Shown: positions 10,248-20,969 of the stretch, piece by piece | How positions within the stretch are numbered: the stretch's first letter is position 1 | Layout: each line of letters begins with the position of its first letter | DNA from: Diaporthe sp. PMI_573 | Taxonomy: Eukaryota; Ascomycota; Sordariomycetes; Diaporthales; Diaporthaceae | Direction of reading: 5' to 3' | NCBI GenBank assembly: GCA_021399435.1 | Contig: JAJTUP010000001.1 | Coordinates: 3,224,001-3,288,000, forward strand | DNA length: 64,000 nucleotides | Made by a program: the position numbers and the translations under genes | The notes under the pieces: model-generated | Database searches by the model: none | Told to the model about the DNA's origin: nothing | What the model saw: only the letters and a program-made list of their open reading frames with translations

Positions 10248-11830
10248 TTTTATGTTTGTGTGTGGTGGTTCCTCGGTGGTTGTGGGAGGGTATTATGGTC
10301 CGAGTGTGAGATCGTGGATAGTGAGGTGCGGAGAAGATAATGTCGTGATTTGTGTTCAAGCGAGACAGCTTCATGGTGTGGTGGATTGTGTATGAAATAG
10401 AACGAGGCCCGAAATGTAAGACTTACAACTTACAGGTACAGATAAATTCAGTGTGAAGTGACCCCCGACTTGGTGAGCCACCATTAATCTAGGTTCTCAA
10501 AAGCTGCCCCTATGACCTGCCCTGACGTCCCCAAGTCCGCACGCCGCGCCACCACCTGGGCTAGGTACCACAAGCCTGCCTCCGCGGGCACGGCACTGGA
10601 GTTGGGTCGGAGTAGACAAAGGCCTCGGTGGCCTCTCTGACCACGGCCAGCCTAGCGTCTCGTAGTCTGGATTCCTGTGTGCGCCCGCGTCAGGGACGCC
10701 TCTCAAGGGGCAGAAGATAGGATAATGGCGTTTTCCCTGAGAGGAAGCTCCGAGTAGTAGATGTGATCAGGGACGCAAGTAACAGTATATCTTTCCCACT
10801 GGTACGTTCCGCTCGCGGGCTTGGCGTTGGTCGAACTGGAGAGAGAGGAATAACTCGCGTCGACAGCGGGCTCGGGAATGGACCACGAGCTAGATCGCCG
10901 CCAGCGCGTGCAAGTCCCACTGGCGAGGTAGAGCTGTGTCAAGAAGGGCGCGGAAATTGTGGCCGTCGTCGAGTAGGTTGATCTTGATGCGGATGCTAGA
11001 GGCACGCCGAAGTTTATATATCACCCCCACAGACTGCTACTTGGCACTTGACGTCTTCCACCAACTGAATCAAGCACAGCCAAACACCTATTACAAAACC
11101 CAAGATGGAGTGGCTTATATGTAGATGCATATGGTCAGTGACTTGAATTTCCATTTTCTTCGCTACGCATGAATCAGCTATTCTCGGCATTATATGTTTC
11201 TTGCTTCAAAGCCTCGCCTCTTTAGACGTTTCGACGACAAATCACTCCTATTTTGGTGACTCGACGCACGCTTCACTCATATGACCATGCGAGAGGTCAC
11301 GCAGGGAATCCCCCCCCCCCCCAAAAAAAAGGCAGGTGTGGAAACAGGGTTCTTGACTTCTTCCCTGCTGCTGCAAGCACTCATCGTCCCAGTGTACACG
11401 CATGATATCTCCCCTAATTACAGAGAAGCCGGCCAGAGATATCACACCCCGAGAATAGCAGAACACAGAGGGGGAAAACGCAACCGAGAGTTGATTTTTG
11501 ATACGCCATCGCTAGCAGTCGAGTCAAACCCAAAACAAAACAAATAAGTAGGTTACCCAGAAACTCAGTCTATTGCCGCCTTCCGTGCATGTTGGCAGCA
11601 GCACCCCGGACCGTGATCGACCCGAACCAACTCCCGCTTTGCCAGTTATCAAAAAAGAAAAAGAGCCCGAAGGTGTTTTGGGCCAGTTTTGCAAATGGCC
11701 TATTATGTATGTGCGCCAGATCAAGTCTTGGCGTGGTTTATCTGCGTGTGCGACGCAGGGTGGTGAATATGTATGTATGTGTGATAGATATGTGCTTCTC
11801 AAAAATGTGTGCATCTCTTGTGCTTGGTCA
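10248..11830. other. Intergenic region, possible remnant ORF at 10703-11005 (minus)
   Basis: The best frame is 10703-11005 on the minus strand (100 residues, Ser/Thr/Tyr-rich, with TYQWERYTVTC-like sequence). It has no signal peptide, no recognisable domain and no joining exons, so it may be a gene remnant or chance. A C13A8 tract lies at 11310-11330. The rest shows nothing coding. Confidence 0.45.
11310..11330. repeat. C13 tract abutting an A8 tract
   Basis: Thirteen C followed directly by eight A on the plus strand in non-coding DNA. Confidence 0.95.
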
Positions 11831-14800
11831 TTACCGATCCACAAACTCCGCCGAACTGCCCTTGATCTTGCCTCGTGAATCCGACGGGAACCTGTTGATA
11901 CTACCATGGGTCACGGTGCCCAGTCGATCCTCGCTCGTATGATGGTGCGTGTCATCTCCGTCCCCAAGCGAAGACATCGACGGCGTCCTCTTGTCTGCCG
12001 ATACATTCCGCGACAACGGCTGGAAAGGGAGGCGTGACGACATGGCTTGACTCTGTCCACGGGGTGGCGATGCATCCAGATTAAGGGTCAGTCCACTTAT
12101 CAGGTCGGACTTGCGCCTGGAACTTTTCCTGGGAACATCAGGCACCGTTCCGTCGGCATCAGTCCTCCTCGAGATGTGACTGGTTTTCGAGACTGCGCGA
12201 CTTGGCACGTGGAAACTTCCACCGGCATCCACGTCAGGCAACACTGGTGCATTTCGAGAAGTGCCCAAATCCCTTGGCTCGTCAGCAGCGTCTTCATCTA
12301 TGCTCGCACCGTCGTCATTGAGCAATCGAGCCGTCGGTGGAGGCTCATCGATGTGCGCGGAGGTGCCGCGGTCCTTGGCGGCGCCTTCGTCAGAATCCGA
12401 GTCGATGGGTCCTTTCCTCAGCACACCCATTGCCACAGGCGTGCCTTCAGGAGGATCTGTGTCGTCGTAGGCTTGATCAGAACGCATGGCCGGGGGCATC
12501 CGGGAGCTCCGCACGACCTCAAACCCTTTGCCTTTCTCCTTCCTCTTGCCGCTGAACATGTTCTTGAACCAGCCTGTGGCAGTAGCAACTGTCCCGGTGG
12601 GATCTGCAGGCCCTGTGCCCAGCTTCCTCTGCGGCGCGTCTGAGTTAAGCCTCGAGCCCCGCTGCACGCCGTAATAGAAATCGACTTCGCGAGTGGCGTA
12701 GTCCGTCCTCGTGGGGAAAGCATACGTCGCAGGTGTCCCGCGGTCACGATCACGGTCGATAGGGTCGGCATCGACTGGGTCGAGGGGGCCTCCGCCACTT
12801 TGGCTCGTTCGCCTTTGAGACCACTCACCGCTCGTCCCCCAGGATCCGCGAGCTCTGGAGTGGGATGATTGGTTTTCGAGCGTCCTCCCCCGCTTCCTCG
12901 GCGGCCGATAGAATGTGTCGCCCGGGCTGTCTGTTATCAGAGCGTTCGGCGGTACCGAGTGGCGGGTCTGCTGCCCTACCACGGGAGACGGGAGGAAGGA
13001 GTATGTGCTGGCTTCGCCAGGTGTCGACGGTGCGAAGGACGTTCCACCTTCGAGACGAGAAGGTGGCATCGAGTTATCAAAGCTGATGGCATCAAGAGCG
13101 GACGAGCTTCTCTGAGGCCGGCCATTGAGGATCACCCCGACGCTGCCAGCTGACTCGCTTCTGAGGCGGCCACTTGGTGCAATATAACCTGCTTGGACCG
13201 GGTCCTTTGCACTCAACATTGCCGTGCTCGACAATTGGCTCTGCCTGGACGGACCACCACGTCGGGAGGTCCGCCTGGAAAGCTGCCGTGCGCCGAAGAT
13301 CCTCGACAATGGGCCTTGCGACAGGCCCTTGTTATCATCTCCTCCTGCACCCAGTAACCTCGCAATCACCTCGATGATAGTCTGCAGGGCGTTGAGCATG
13401 AAGCACAAAACCAGTACGCCGCTGTGTATCACGAGTATGACATATCCTATCCACCCCTTTGGACCGTCCGTGACCCCAAGCTGTGGGATGAACGCGGTCA
13501 TGAGAAGAATTATCGTGAATCGTAGTACCGCAAAGAGGGTGTGGTACGCATTCATCGACGTCGGCGAAGAGAAAGGCTTGAAGGCATGCAGCGTGATCAC
13601 CTGCACAACCTCGCAGATTGCCAAAATAATAATCTGTGCAATGCCCGCAGGCTGCACGGCACCGATGCCGACACCTCTGATGAACGTCAACAGGACGGGG
13701 ATCAGTGCGAAAGCCGCAGCTTCGTCGGAATAGGTGTTATAGAGAGGTCCGTAAAGAAGCACCGTGGGGAGATCGTCGAACAGGACCGACCGCGGTTTTG
13801 TCGTCGTGATGAGGCGCAGAAGCCACCCGGCAAAGATGAGAAGCAGCACGATGGTTATTGCCGCGAGGGCTACTGTGTACGCCGGCGACTGAGCGGCGAC
13901 CACGAGTTGGAACATGGACAATGCGACTAGAGGTAGCAGGAAGAAGTTGAAGACAATCCTGACGACGTTCCCGACGGTGAAGGGGAGGTTCTTGTTGCGA
14001 AGGTCTTCCTCTTGGACGTTCTTGACAAAGCGGTAGACCCATTGCACCGCAAAACCCAGTTGAGTGATGACTGCCACGCCAGCTATTATGCCTAGCAGCC
14101 AGACCATCATGCCCGCCCAGATGTCCTCGACATTTCCCATGCCGACCAGCTGACCGAGATCCTGGAGGCCGTGGCTGCCATTGGTGAAGTAGATGCCGTC
14201 CCTCAAGCTTTGCCATCCTGGCTCATTGCTCACAAAGCTCTCGTTGAACATGAGCGCAGACCAGGACGCCTGGCTGACGATGGGCTGGAAGAATCCAGGA
14301 TAATTCAGGGTGAGACCGCCAGTCAACGCCACAAATTGAATGTATTGCAGGCAGTCCCCGAATCCTGGAGTCACCAAGCGGAGCAGATCGTTGTGTCTCC
14401 CAAAGTTGGAGCTCCAGTGAAAGATGTCCATCGTCCCCCACGGGCTGTAAATGCTGGCAAACACAGTAGCGAAACCGACCGAGAGGAGGACCATGAGTGG
14501 TAGAAACTTCAACATCCAGGTCAGGTTGCCGAGATCAGGAGTTATTGTCGCGGAGACGCAGCCAACGGTTGTCTGCACGACATCGCCATATATTATGGAG
14601 AAGGTGGGCGAGAACGACGTGAAAGCGTAGCTCGAGTAGAAGTCCTTCGACATGGTGATAGATGGCAGGCCAGCAAGACCAGTAAGAGGTGTTATTTCCG
14701 TCTCATTGAAGACGGGACCCAACGGGCATGAGTAATTCGTCAAGGCGTCCCTGCAAAAGTCGAAATCGGCCTTGTACGGCTCGTACGTCACCACATTGAT

Positions 14801-15409
14801 CTTGCTGTGCAATGTGGTGAGCAAGTTCGCAGAGTCCGGGAAAGGGTTGGCCACGATCTTGCCATTGGTGACATTCGGATTGCTCCAGTCCTCGCTCTTC
14901 CAAGGAGGTAGTTCAGGGCTGGCTGTCGGGTTGTAGGCGCCCGTTACGTTTCCCCAAACGGTGACCCTAAGGTTGTGGCTCTTGTTCTTGGTGTCGAAGG
15001 TTGCCCCCACGTATAATGGAACCCATTGCAACTCAGGAGGATTGCTGTCCTTGATCGACTCTTCAAGGCAGTTGTCGAACTTGCTGAGAAGGACGGCGGC
15101 GGCGGGCTGGGACAAGAGCGACAGGCACAGGAGGGAGCGCAGCCTGCGACTTGTCCTACGGCACGGTTGTCGCTTGCTGTGGGGTGCCGTCGTGGTGGTC
15201 TCTTGGTCGAAATGCGTCGGCGTGGGTTCGAGACGGGTCCCAAGCCTGGGATTTGCTTTCCTCCTCTTGTGGTAAACGGCGCCATCTACATCGCTCCACC
15301 GTGCGACAGGCCGCGGCTGAGAGAATGGTTTCCTTGTGGCGTCATCGTCGCAGGGAGCGCCCGTCCGACCGGAATCATTCTCAAAACAAGGTGCATCGAG
15401 TGCTCGCAT
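11831..15409 (-). CDS. TRP-like integral membrane protein with ML-like domain (Pkd2/Flc-type family)
   Basis: A single open frame of 1192 residues from the first ATG at 15409; the frame stays open upstream only to a GTG. Residues about 88-107 form a hydrophobic signal (LRSLLCLSLLSQPAAAV). A lumenal ML-like domain follows (starting KFDNCLEESIKDSNPPELQWVPLYV, with several N-glycosylation sequons). A multi-span core of roughly nine transmembrane segments covers about residues 325-735, including IYSPWGT, DIWAGMMVWLLGIIAGV and the loop LHAFKPFSSPTSMN. This ML plus TRP arrangement is that of fungal TRP-like proteins (S. pombe Pkd2, yeast flavin-carrier/Flc family, Neurospora spray-like), implicated in calcium homeostasis and wall or ER/vacuole function. 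The final 450 residues are a disordered Ser/Arg/Asp-rich cytoplasmic tail. The 87 residues before the signal are unusual and suggest a later start or a hidden 5' intron. Confidence 0.87.
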   Translation of the reverse strand: MRALDAPCFENDSGRTGAPCDDDATRKPFSQPRPVARWSDVDGAVYHKRRKANPRLGTRLEPTPTHFDQETTTTAPHSKRQPCRRTSRRLRSLLCLSLLSQPAAAVLLSKFDNCLEESIKDSNPPELQWVPLYVGATFDTKNKSHNLRVTVWGNVTGAYNPTASPELPPWKSEDWSNPNVTNGKIVANPFPDSANLLTTLHSKINVVTYEPYKADFDFCRDALTNYSCPLGPVFNETEITPLTGLAGLPSITMSKDFYSSYAFTSFSPTFSIIYGDVVQTTVGCVSATITPDLGNLTWMLKFLPLMVLLSVGFATVFASIYSPWGTMDIFHWSSNFGRHNDLLRLVTPGFGDCLQYIQFVALTGGLTLNYPGFFQPIVSQASWSALMFNESFVSNEPGWQSLRDGIYFTNGSHGLQDLGQLVGMGNVEDIWAGMMVWLLGIIAGVAVITQLGFAVQWVYRFVKNVQEEDLRNKNLPFTVGNVVRIVFNFFLLPLVALSMFQLVVAAQSPAYTVALAAITIVLLLIFAGWLLRLITTTKPRSVLFDDLPTVLLYGPLYNTYSDEAAAFALIPVLLTFIRGVGIGAVQPAGIAQIIILAICEVVQVITLHAFKPFSSPTSMNAYHTLFAVLRFTIILLMTAFIPQLGVTDGPKGWIGYVILVIHSGVLVLCFMLNALQTIIEVIARLLGAGGDDNKGLSQGPLSRIFGARQLSRRTSRRGGPSRQSQLSSTAMLSAKDPVQAGYIAPSGRLRSESAGSVGVILNGRPQRSSSALDAISFDNSMPPSRLEGGTSFAPSTPGEASTYSFLPSPVVGQQTRHSVPPNALITDSPGDTFYRPPRKRGRTLENQSSHSRARGSWGTSGEWSQRRTSQSGGGPLDPVDADPIDRDRDRGTPATYAFPTRTDYATREVDFYYGVQRGSRLNSDAPQRKLGTGPADPTGTVATATGWFKNMFSGKRKEKGKGFEVVRSSRMPPAMRSDQAYDDTDPPEGTPVAMGVLRKGPIDSDSDEGAAKDRGTSAHIDEPPPTARLLNDDGASIDEDAADEPRDLGTSRNAPVLPDVDAGGSFHVPSRAVSKTSHISRRTDADGTVPDVPRKSSRRKSDLISGLTLNLDASPPRGQSQAMSSRLPFQPLSRNVSADKRTPSMSSLGDGDDTHHHTSEDRLGTVTHGSINRFPSDSRGKIKGSSAEFVDR

Positions 15410-15950
15410 GATTGGCGCGGGACGAGTGGAGCAACCGGAAGTCTGGAATCGCGACGAGACGAAAAGGAAAGCGAGAGGCTGTGTCAGATAATGAACATCT
15501 TGGGAGACCGGGTCCACTGAGGCTCTTGTCTGGTGGGCGAGAGCAGCTCGGGGCTGAGGCTGAAGTCCCCGACTGACGGAGGCAACTGGCGCACCAGGTT
15601 GGCAGAGGCGGGGCGGGGACGGGGACGGAAGCGGTCTCGGTGTAGCTGGAGGGCAATCGACGTTCGGGGTTCAAGCACACGAGACACGACGCGACGGGAT
15701 GGGCGGATGAAGGGATTGGGTGTCTGGCGGGTCTGGCGGGCGGGCAATGGATGGGTGCTGGCTAGCGAGGATGGTGGCCGAGGGTGCAGAGTAAAAGGCG
15801 TGGGATGATTTTCTTGACTGAAACGGCGTGTTTAGTTAGGGTATTTTCTTGTCGAGGGCTGCCTGGGCAATGACGTGGTGAGTTGGCAGGTGGGTTTGGT
15901 TGGAGATGGTGTCCGCGGTAAGGGGCGGCTGGTTGTGGTGGTGGTGCGCT

Positions 15951-15996
15951 GTGTGCCTGTGTGCCTGTGTGCCCGTGTGCCCGTGTGCCCGTGTAC
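15951..15996. repeat. GTGTGCCY octamer tandem array (about 5.7 units)
   Basis: Units GTGTGCCT twice then GTGTGCCC three times, followed by a partial GTGTAC. The ordered T-to-C change along the array suggests stepwise unit duplication. Confidence 0.92.
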
Positions 15997-16370
15997 ACAG
16001 TACGGTGGTGGTGTTGCGCCGCCCGTCGAAAGAATTGGGACGATTCCAGATTGCAATCTTGGGTCCGCCGTGCAGGGGAACGGGGCGGCGGGGCCTTCTG
16101 CCAGGAGCTTGCCTGCTTCTAGCAACTGTGGATGGCCCCGAATGGATCGATGCGAGCTTGGCGTCCCGGACGGGAAACAGGAGCAGCAGGCAGCCTGTTG
16201 CTTTGTTGTGCTGTGGTCCCATGCGGCATGTCATGAAACGAGCTGGGCCTGAGCTGCCTTGTCTCAATTCTTGCATTCATTCGGGGAGTCACATCCCAAT
16301 TGCCATCATAGCACAGCACGACACGACGCAGCCCAACGCAGCCCATCGCATGGGCACGGGCAAGGCAAGG

Positions 16371-16391
16371 CAGCAGCAGCAGCAGCAGCAG
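16371..16391. repeat. CAG trinucleotide run (7 units)
   Basis: Seven perfect CAG triplets followed by CAACAA, in non-coding DNA upstream of the TRP-like gene. Confidence 0.93.
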
Positions 16392-17744
16392 CAACAAGTA
16401 TTGCTGCACGACGAGGGGAACAGGCCGAAGGAACGGAACTACAACACGAATGACACGACGCCGGGTCAGCAAGCCTGCCTTCATGCAGCAGCAGCACCAC
16501 CCGATCCTCGCGATACACTGCATTCACAGACCGCACCACGTCGGCGCGATACGATGTCTTGACTGAGGCCCCCCAGGCCCAGATCACTGCCACTACACAG
16601 TATCACTGCCGCCTACCGACCCGGGAACCCCCCTGACTGTCTACAGGGGCACCGGCCGTCAACCTTATTTGCGCGGGAAATGAGCTTCCCTGGCCGTTCC
16701 ATCATCCCGTCAGGCCCGTCCAGCACTGCCAGTGACAAGTCCAAGGGGGTGGGCGGGTGGGCCCACTCTGCCAACTCCAGAGTTGACCGAGAAATAACAC
16801 AGCATCTTATCACCCACAGTAGCCTACTGCGGCGTACAGTACACTGCTATGGTAATAGGTTGGGCCATCTCGGAATTACGCCCGTTGCACTACTACCACG
16901 TTGCACTTGTTTTTAATAACTCGCATCACATACCTGGGCACTGGATGCAATTGCCGAACAGGAACGAGAACGACGAGGCCAAAGGAATTTTCGATGGCTT
17001 CGATCCTTTGCGCTACCTACTCCGTGCGCAACAGAGCTCAGCCCCAAGCGTCAGCGACAAGGACGAACCAGCTCCTCGGGTTGCTCCTATGCACGCGGCC
17101 TGGCCATGCCCGTGCTGAACCCCCGAACACGACGGCCGGCTGCTCCAAGAGGAGAAGGGGACATCTCCGGCCTCATCGCTCCCTCCCCTCTTCTTTTCTA
17201 TTTTGAGCAGACAGATACGGAATTCCGCGCTCGCCTGGGTGGCCCCATATTATCCGTAGGGTATCCACCACCGCTCCGGGCGCGCCAAGCGGCGCCCTGG
17301 GGTCACGGCTGCACGGCCGCCCATGACGATCCCCTTCTTCTGGCGACCAAAGTGTCAGGGCGGGAGGACGGGCGGGTCCCGGCCACTCACGGCAGGAAAA
17401 CTGTGGGAATTCTTGTCATTGGGACCAGAGGGCCGCTCTCCTCGCTTGCTGCCGATCCCCTTCGTTCGTGAACAGAAAGATCCCCACTGGCGTCGCGGGT
17501 TGGACTGGGTGGCCGCTCCTCCACTCGCTTCGGGCGCCTTTGGGCTCGTACCCTCGTCCCGTGCTGTCAGCCATCACAGTTCCAAATACGAGGTCCCTCC
17601 TGTCCAATAGCACAGTCCCGGAAACATAAAAGGGCACCAAAATGCACAAAACTTGGCAGCGACTATCAAGTGGCCTCACACAGAGAAGCCGTATGCACGC
17701 AGATCCAGATCGAAACGGCGATCATCAGATCCTGCCATTGAAAG

Positions 17745-18044
17745 TCAGCAATTGCATGCAGCTGTATCCCGTACGAGCATAAGGTGCGTGCATCGGCCGT
17801 GTACCGTGAGGTCTTCCTTTCGGCGATCCACCGATCCGTCTAGGTAACTCGCAATTGACCCGAAATCAAGACAGTAATAGGGGTCATAGCTCCCCTCCCG
17901 TTCTAGCCACAAGATATCAACAATGTCGGCCGAGCTCAGCGACATGTGCCCATCCATACTGTCCGAGATGTCCTCCAGCAAGTGATCTCGTAAGGGATTG
18001 AGTTCTTTCAATGTAAATGTCAACATGCCATGGCAACCATCTGG
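17745..18044 (-). other. In-frame open extension directly behind the MutL-gene stop codon (possible readthrough tail or small ORF)
   Basis: After the TAG stop at 18047-18045 the same minus-strand frame stays open for about 99 codons to a stop at 17745. An ATG at 18026 would give a free 93-residue ORF. The predicted peptide is balanced in composition (SADIVDILWLERE, YYCLDFGSIASYLDG, DRRKEDL) rather than low-complexity, so it looks protein-like. I found no donor/acceptor pair that would splice around the TAG in phase. It could be a readthrough extension of the MutL protein, a degenerate former C-terminus cut off by a point mutation, a separate small ORF, or chance. The TAG is followed by CCA, which is not the strongest known leaky context. 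Confidence 0.35.
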
Positions 18045-20969
18045 CTAAACGACCACAGTTCTCTTCACTGCATTCCGTAGATCAATTCCCATGTCCTCTC
18101 TCTTCCCAAACTTCTTCTCTGTCCAGCTAGTAACGACAGTCTGCAGTTTAGACTGTATGTCATCCACGTCCTCCAAGCTCATCAACTCGCCTAAGCGCAC
18201 TCCCTCGCGGTAAGCAGTCAAAGACGGCGTTCTTTTCGACGCAATGCTGGTCTCGACTGTTTCGTGGCCCAGGTACAACACGAGCTGTGCTGTCCCATCC
18301 CCGGAAGGAATTGTCTCTAGGGGCAGCTTGTCAGTTTTCATCCTTTTGATGGACTGCCGGCCCTTCCCTCGATGCGCTGCCTCTGAACGCTGCCTTCTTA
18401 TCAGGTACTTCCTTGGATCCCCATCGAATGTGTTGATCACGGTATACCCACGATCTGGCTGTTGTGCAGTCGGTAGATGGTCAACATGGCCGTTTCCAAA
18501 ATCCATAGAGCGGGGATTGGGTAGCTGAGATGACTCGAAGCCGTGGTCTGTCATGGAAATATTGGCGATCTTGTTGGCGTTTCGGGTTTCAACTGAATTA
18601 GCTTCACGCTCGCGGTGAATGTAAGCATCGTGTGGGGCGTAATCTTGACCGTGTGTTTTGACTCTTTTTGGCTTTCGGAGCGGTGGGTTATGCCGCGTTG
18701 GGACATCGTTGATGTGAAGCTGCGCCTGGTGCTTTCCATCGTGCTGTGGCTCTCTTGGCTCGTCAAAAGACAATACGGTCTGTACCAGCCCATCTCGATC
18801 GATACTGTCCTGAGGTGCGTTGCTGTACGGCCTGGAATCGGGCAGCTGGAATCTTTCAGTCGACCGTTCCGGGTACGAAGGTGACGGAGACAGTTCACGA
18901 GCTGTTATCCGATTATTGGTCTGCGGCAATCGGGAACTCGATGGGTCAGGATACCCAACATCAGGAGCCTGGAGATGACCCATGTGCGTTTTTGCAACTC
19001 TCCTCACACGAGGTGTATCAAGGTCCCTGGGTGCGCCAATCTGTGGCCGCAGGATTGGCAATTCCTCTTCAAATGGCTCGACAGGTACGGGTAGTGCATG
19101 TGTCTCTTCTGCGTGAACAAGACGGCGACCGACGTTGTCTGCTGCGGTATCATCGGCGGCTGTCTGCCGAGCCGGTGCAGTCATCCTTGCGATGGTCCAA
19201 GGATTCAAGGCTTCTTTTGAATTGTCGCATGGCTCATCTTGCGGCGAAGTTGTGTCCTGCACGTCGCAGGAACCAGGGCCACAGGGCTCGGCTTCCTCGT
19301 CTGATGACAGGTCTGGGTCCGCTGACATGTTCACATCGAATTTCCTCTTGCGACCGAAACCATCACATGGATTTGCTTGATCTGGCACACTGTCTTCGGC
19401 AGCGGGTAGATCGCGAGTCCTCGGTGGAGGATTAGGCTGCTGAGGAGCAATATGCCGACCAGCAGCCGGCGCTTGCTCCATTCTGGCTTTTGGATCGTGA
19501 GTTACCCCGGCTGGTGGCTCAAATAGATGCATCGATCCTGTCCAGCCTGTTTCTTCAACGGCTTTGTGGCTTGGAGGGTCCGTTGAAGACGGCAATGGTT
19601 GAAGATGGCCCTTCATTCGAGTTTCTGGCGCTCGACGCCAGCTCACTTGATGAAGCGGCACGGCACCTATAGCCGAAGGACCTGGCAGGGATATGTTTGT
19701 GCTATTCTCTTCAGATATTCTGGGCTGACGAGCGTGCTCGGCGCTTGATGGCTCTTGCAAGGGCGGCGCGGATGGTTCGGTGGATTGGTAAGGTCCATCG
19801 CTGCTTGGTGGCGGTGTTTGCGTCTGAATTCGTCTTGTGAGCGGCCTTCTTTCGATCGTTGCGAAAGCGTCCGTGGCCTTTCTTGTGCGGTATGTATTTG
19901 AACATAGCCCTTCGAATAGCTCGACCAGCTGAGACTCATCCACGAAGAGGACCTGGTTCTTCGACGGCTCGAGGTTCGGATCATAGGTACCGGGAGAACA
20001 TGTGACGTTGATACAGGTGAAGAGATCGCTCAACCTTCTGTCTTCAGCATCGACTCCTAAAGATTTTTTGAAGTGTACCTTGAGGATTGACATCAGCTTC
20101 TTCATGGTGCCGCGAGAGGTCGATACGGGACGAGTGTCGACGGAAAAGAACGAGCCCTTGGACAGCTTTGACCAGTCTGCATCTGGCCTGGGCAAGACTG
20201 CCTCGATGGTTATTTGTGATCCACCGTGGGCGTTTTCTCCTGTCAGTGAATCTTCTTTGCTGGTGTTTTTCTTCAACACACAATCCGCCATGACGCCTGT
20301 CCCGAATACCTGAACAACAGCATCTCTGACGCTGGCCCCTGGACGTGGCGAGTAGGACCAGTTCTGCCTGATATCTCCTCCCAAAACTTTGAGGGAAAGC
20401 CGTATCATGGGTCTGGCCAGAGCATAAGCGTGAAACAGATGCTTGACTTTCGCCAGGTTTTTCTGTGACTCCTTTTCCGCAACTTGTTCACGGACGGGGA
20501 TGAACTTGAAGAGCCCTATCACGGTCACAGTCGTGCCAACTGGGGCGGAGACCCGCTGTTGGCTCTCGATGCCCCCAACATCAGCGCAGAGAGTTAGTTT
20601 CACAGCTGTCGAGTCTCCGACGCACCTGGTGACGACGGTGATGCGTCCTAGAGAGTTCGCGCTGGCCAGTGCCTGGCCCCGGAAACCAAGACTCTTTCCC
20701 CCAAAGGTTTGGAGCTCTTCGAAGGAGGTGAGCTTGCTCGTATGGCCCACACAGCCGAGTGAATTGTAGTCATAGGCTTGAATCCCGTGCCCATTGTCCC
20801 TGACCTGGATCCTGTCGATGAGGTTTGGTGAAACTAGGATCTCGACAGAGGTGGCTTCTGCGTCAAGAGCATTGTCCAGAAGCTCCTTGATCACGTCGAC
20901 CGGCGAGGAAATGGCCGCCGCAGAACCAAGAAGACGGACCGTGCTCTCTGGAAGGGCAGAAATGGGCAT
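18045..20969 (-). CDS. MLH2: MutL-family DNA mismatch repair protein, MLH2 (PMS1-like) type
   Basis: A single-exon gene of 974 residues starting at the ATG 20969; the slightly longer frame upstream begins only at GTG. The N-terminal GHKL ATPase is intact: KELLDNALDA (catalytic Glu at about 29, Mg-binding Asn 33), RDNGHGI (57-63) and GFRGQALAS (95-103). A transducer domain follows to about 370, containing SVDTRPVS and the PSKNQVLF motif. Details such as LPESTVRLLGS and FKFIPVREQ resemble human PMS1 and yeast Mlh2 more than MLH1, PMS2 or MLH3. The middle (about 390-800) is low-complexity linker. I see no DQHA(X)2E(X)4E endonuclease motif in the C-terminus, as expected for MLH2, an accessory partner of MLH1 in the nucleus. 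The protein is longer than yeast Mlh2 (695). The same frame stays open past the stop, described separately. Confidence 0.83.
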   Translation of the reverse strand: MPISALPESTVRLLGSAAAISSPVDVIKELLDNALDAEATSVEILVSPNLIDRIQVRDNGHGIQAYDYNSLGCVGHTSKLTSFEELQTFGGKSLGFRGQALASANSLGRITVVTRCVGDSTAVKLTLCADVGGIESQQRVSAPVGTTVTVIGLFKFIPVREQVAEKESQKNLAKVKHLFHAYALARPMIRLSLKVLGGDIRQNWSYSPRPGASVRDAVVQVFGTGVMADCVLKKNTSKEDSLTGENAHGGSQITIEAVLPRPDADWSKLSKGSFFSVDTRPVSTSRGTMKKLMSILKVHFKKSLGVDAEDRRLSDLFTCINVTCSPGTYDPNLEPSKNQVLFVDESQLVELFEGLCSNTYRTRKATDAFATIERRPLTRRIQTQTPPPSSDGPYQSTEPSAPPLQEPSSAEHARQPRISEENSTNISLPGPSAIGAVPLHQVSWRRAPETRMKGHLQPLPSSTDPPSHKAVEETGWTGSMHLFEPPAGVTHDPKARMEQAPAAGRHIAPQQPNPPPRTRDLPAAEDSVPDQANPCDGFGRKRKFDVNMSADPDLSSDEEAEPCGPGSCDVQDTTSPQDEPCDNSKEALNPWTIARMTAPARQTAADDTAADNVGRRLVHAEETHALPVPVEPFEEELPILRPQIGAPRDLDTPRVRRVAKTHMGHLQAPDVGYPDPSSSRLPQTNNRITARELSPSPSYPERSTERFQLPDSRPYSNAPQDSIDRDGLVQTVLSFDEPREPQHDGKHQAQLHINDVPTRHNPPLRKPKRVKTHGQDYAPHDAYIHREREANSVETRNANKIANISMTDHGFESSQLPNPRSMDFGNGHVDHLPTAQQPDRGYTVINTFDGDPRKYLIRRQRSEAAHRGKGRQSIKRMKTDKLPLETIPSGDGTAQLVLYLGHETVETSIASKRTPSLTAYREGVRLGELMSLEDVDDIQSKLQTVVTSWTEKKFGKREDMGIDLRNAVKRTVVV

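Larger units (their letters stand above)
15410..17744. other. Intergenic region with tandem repeats; promoter side of the TRP-like gene
   Basis: No supported gene; overlapping frames on both strands are repeat-driven. It holds an octamer tandem array (15951-15996), a CAG run (16371-16391) and A-rich/CACGAC-rich sequence. The 17.1-17.6 kb part is GC-rich but without protein-like frames. Confidence 0.55.
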
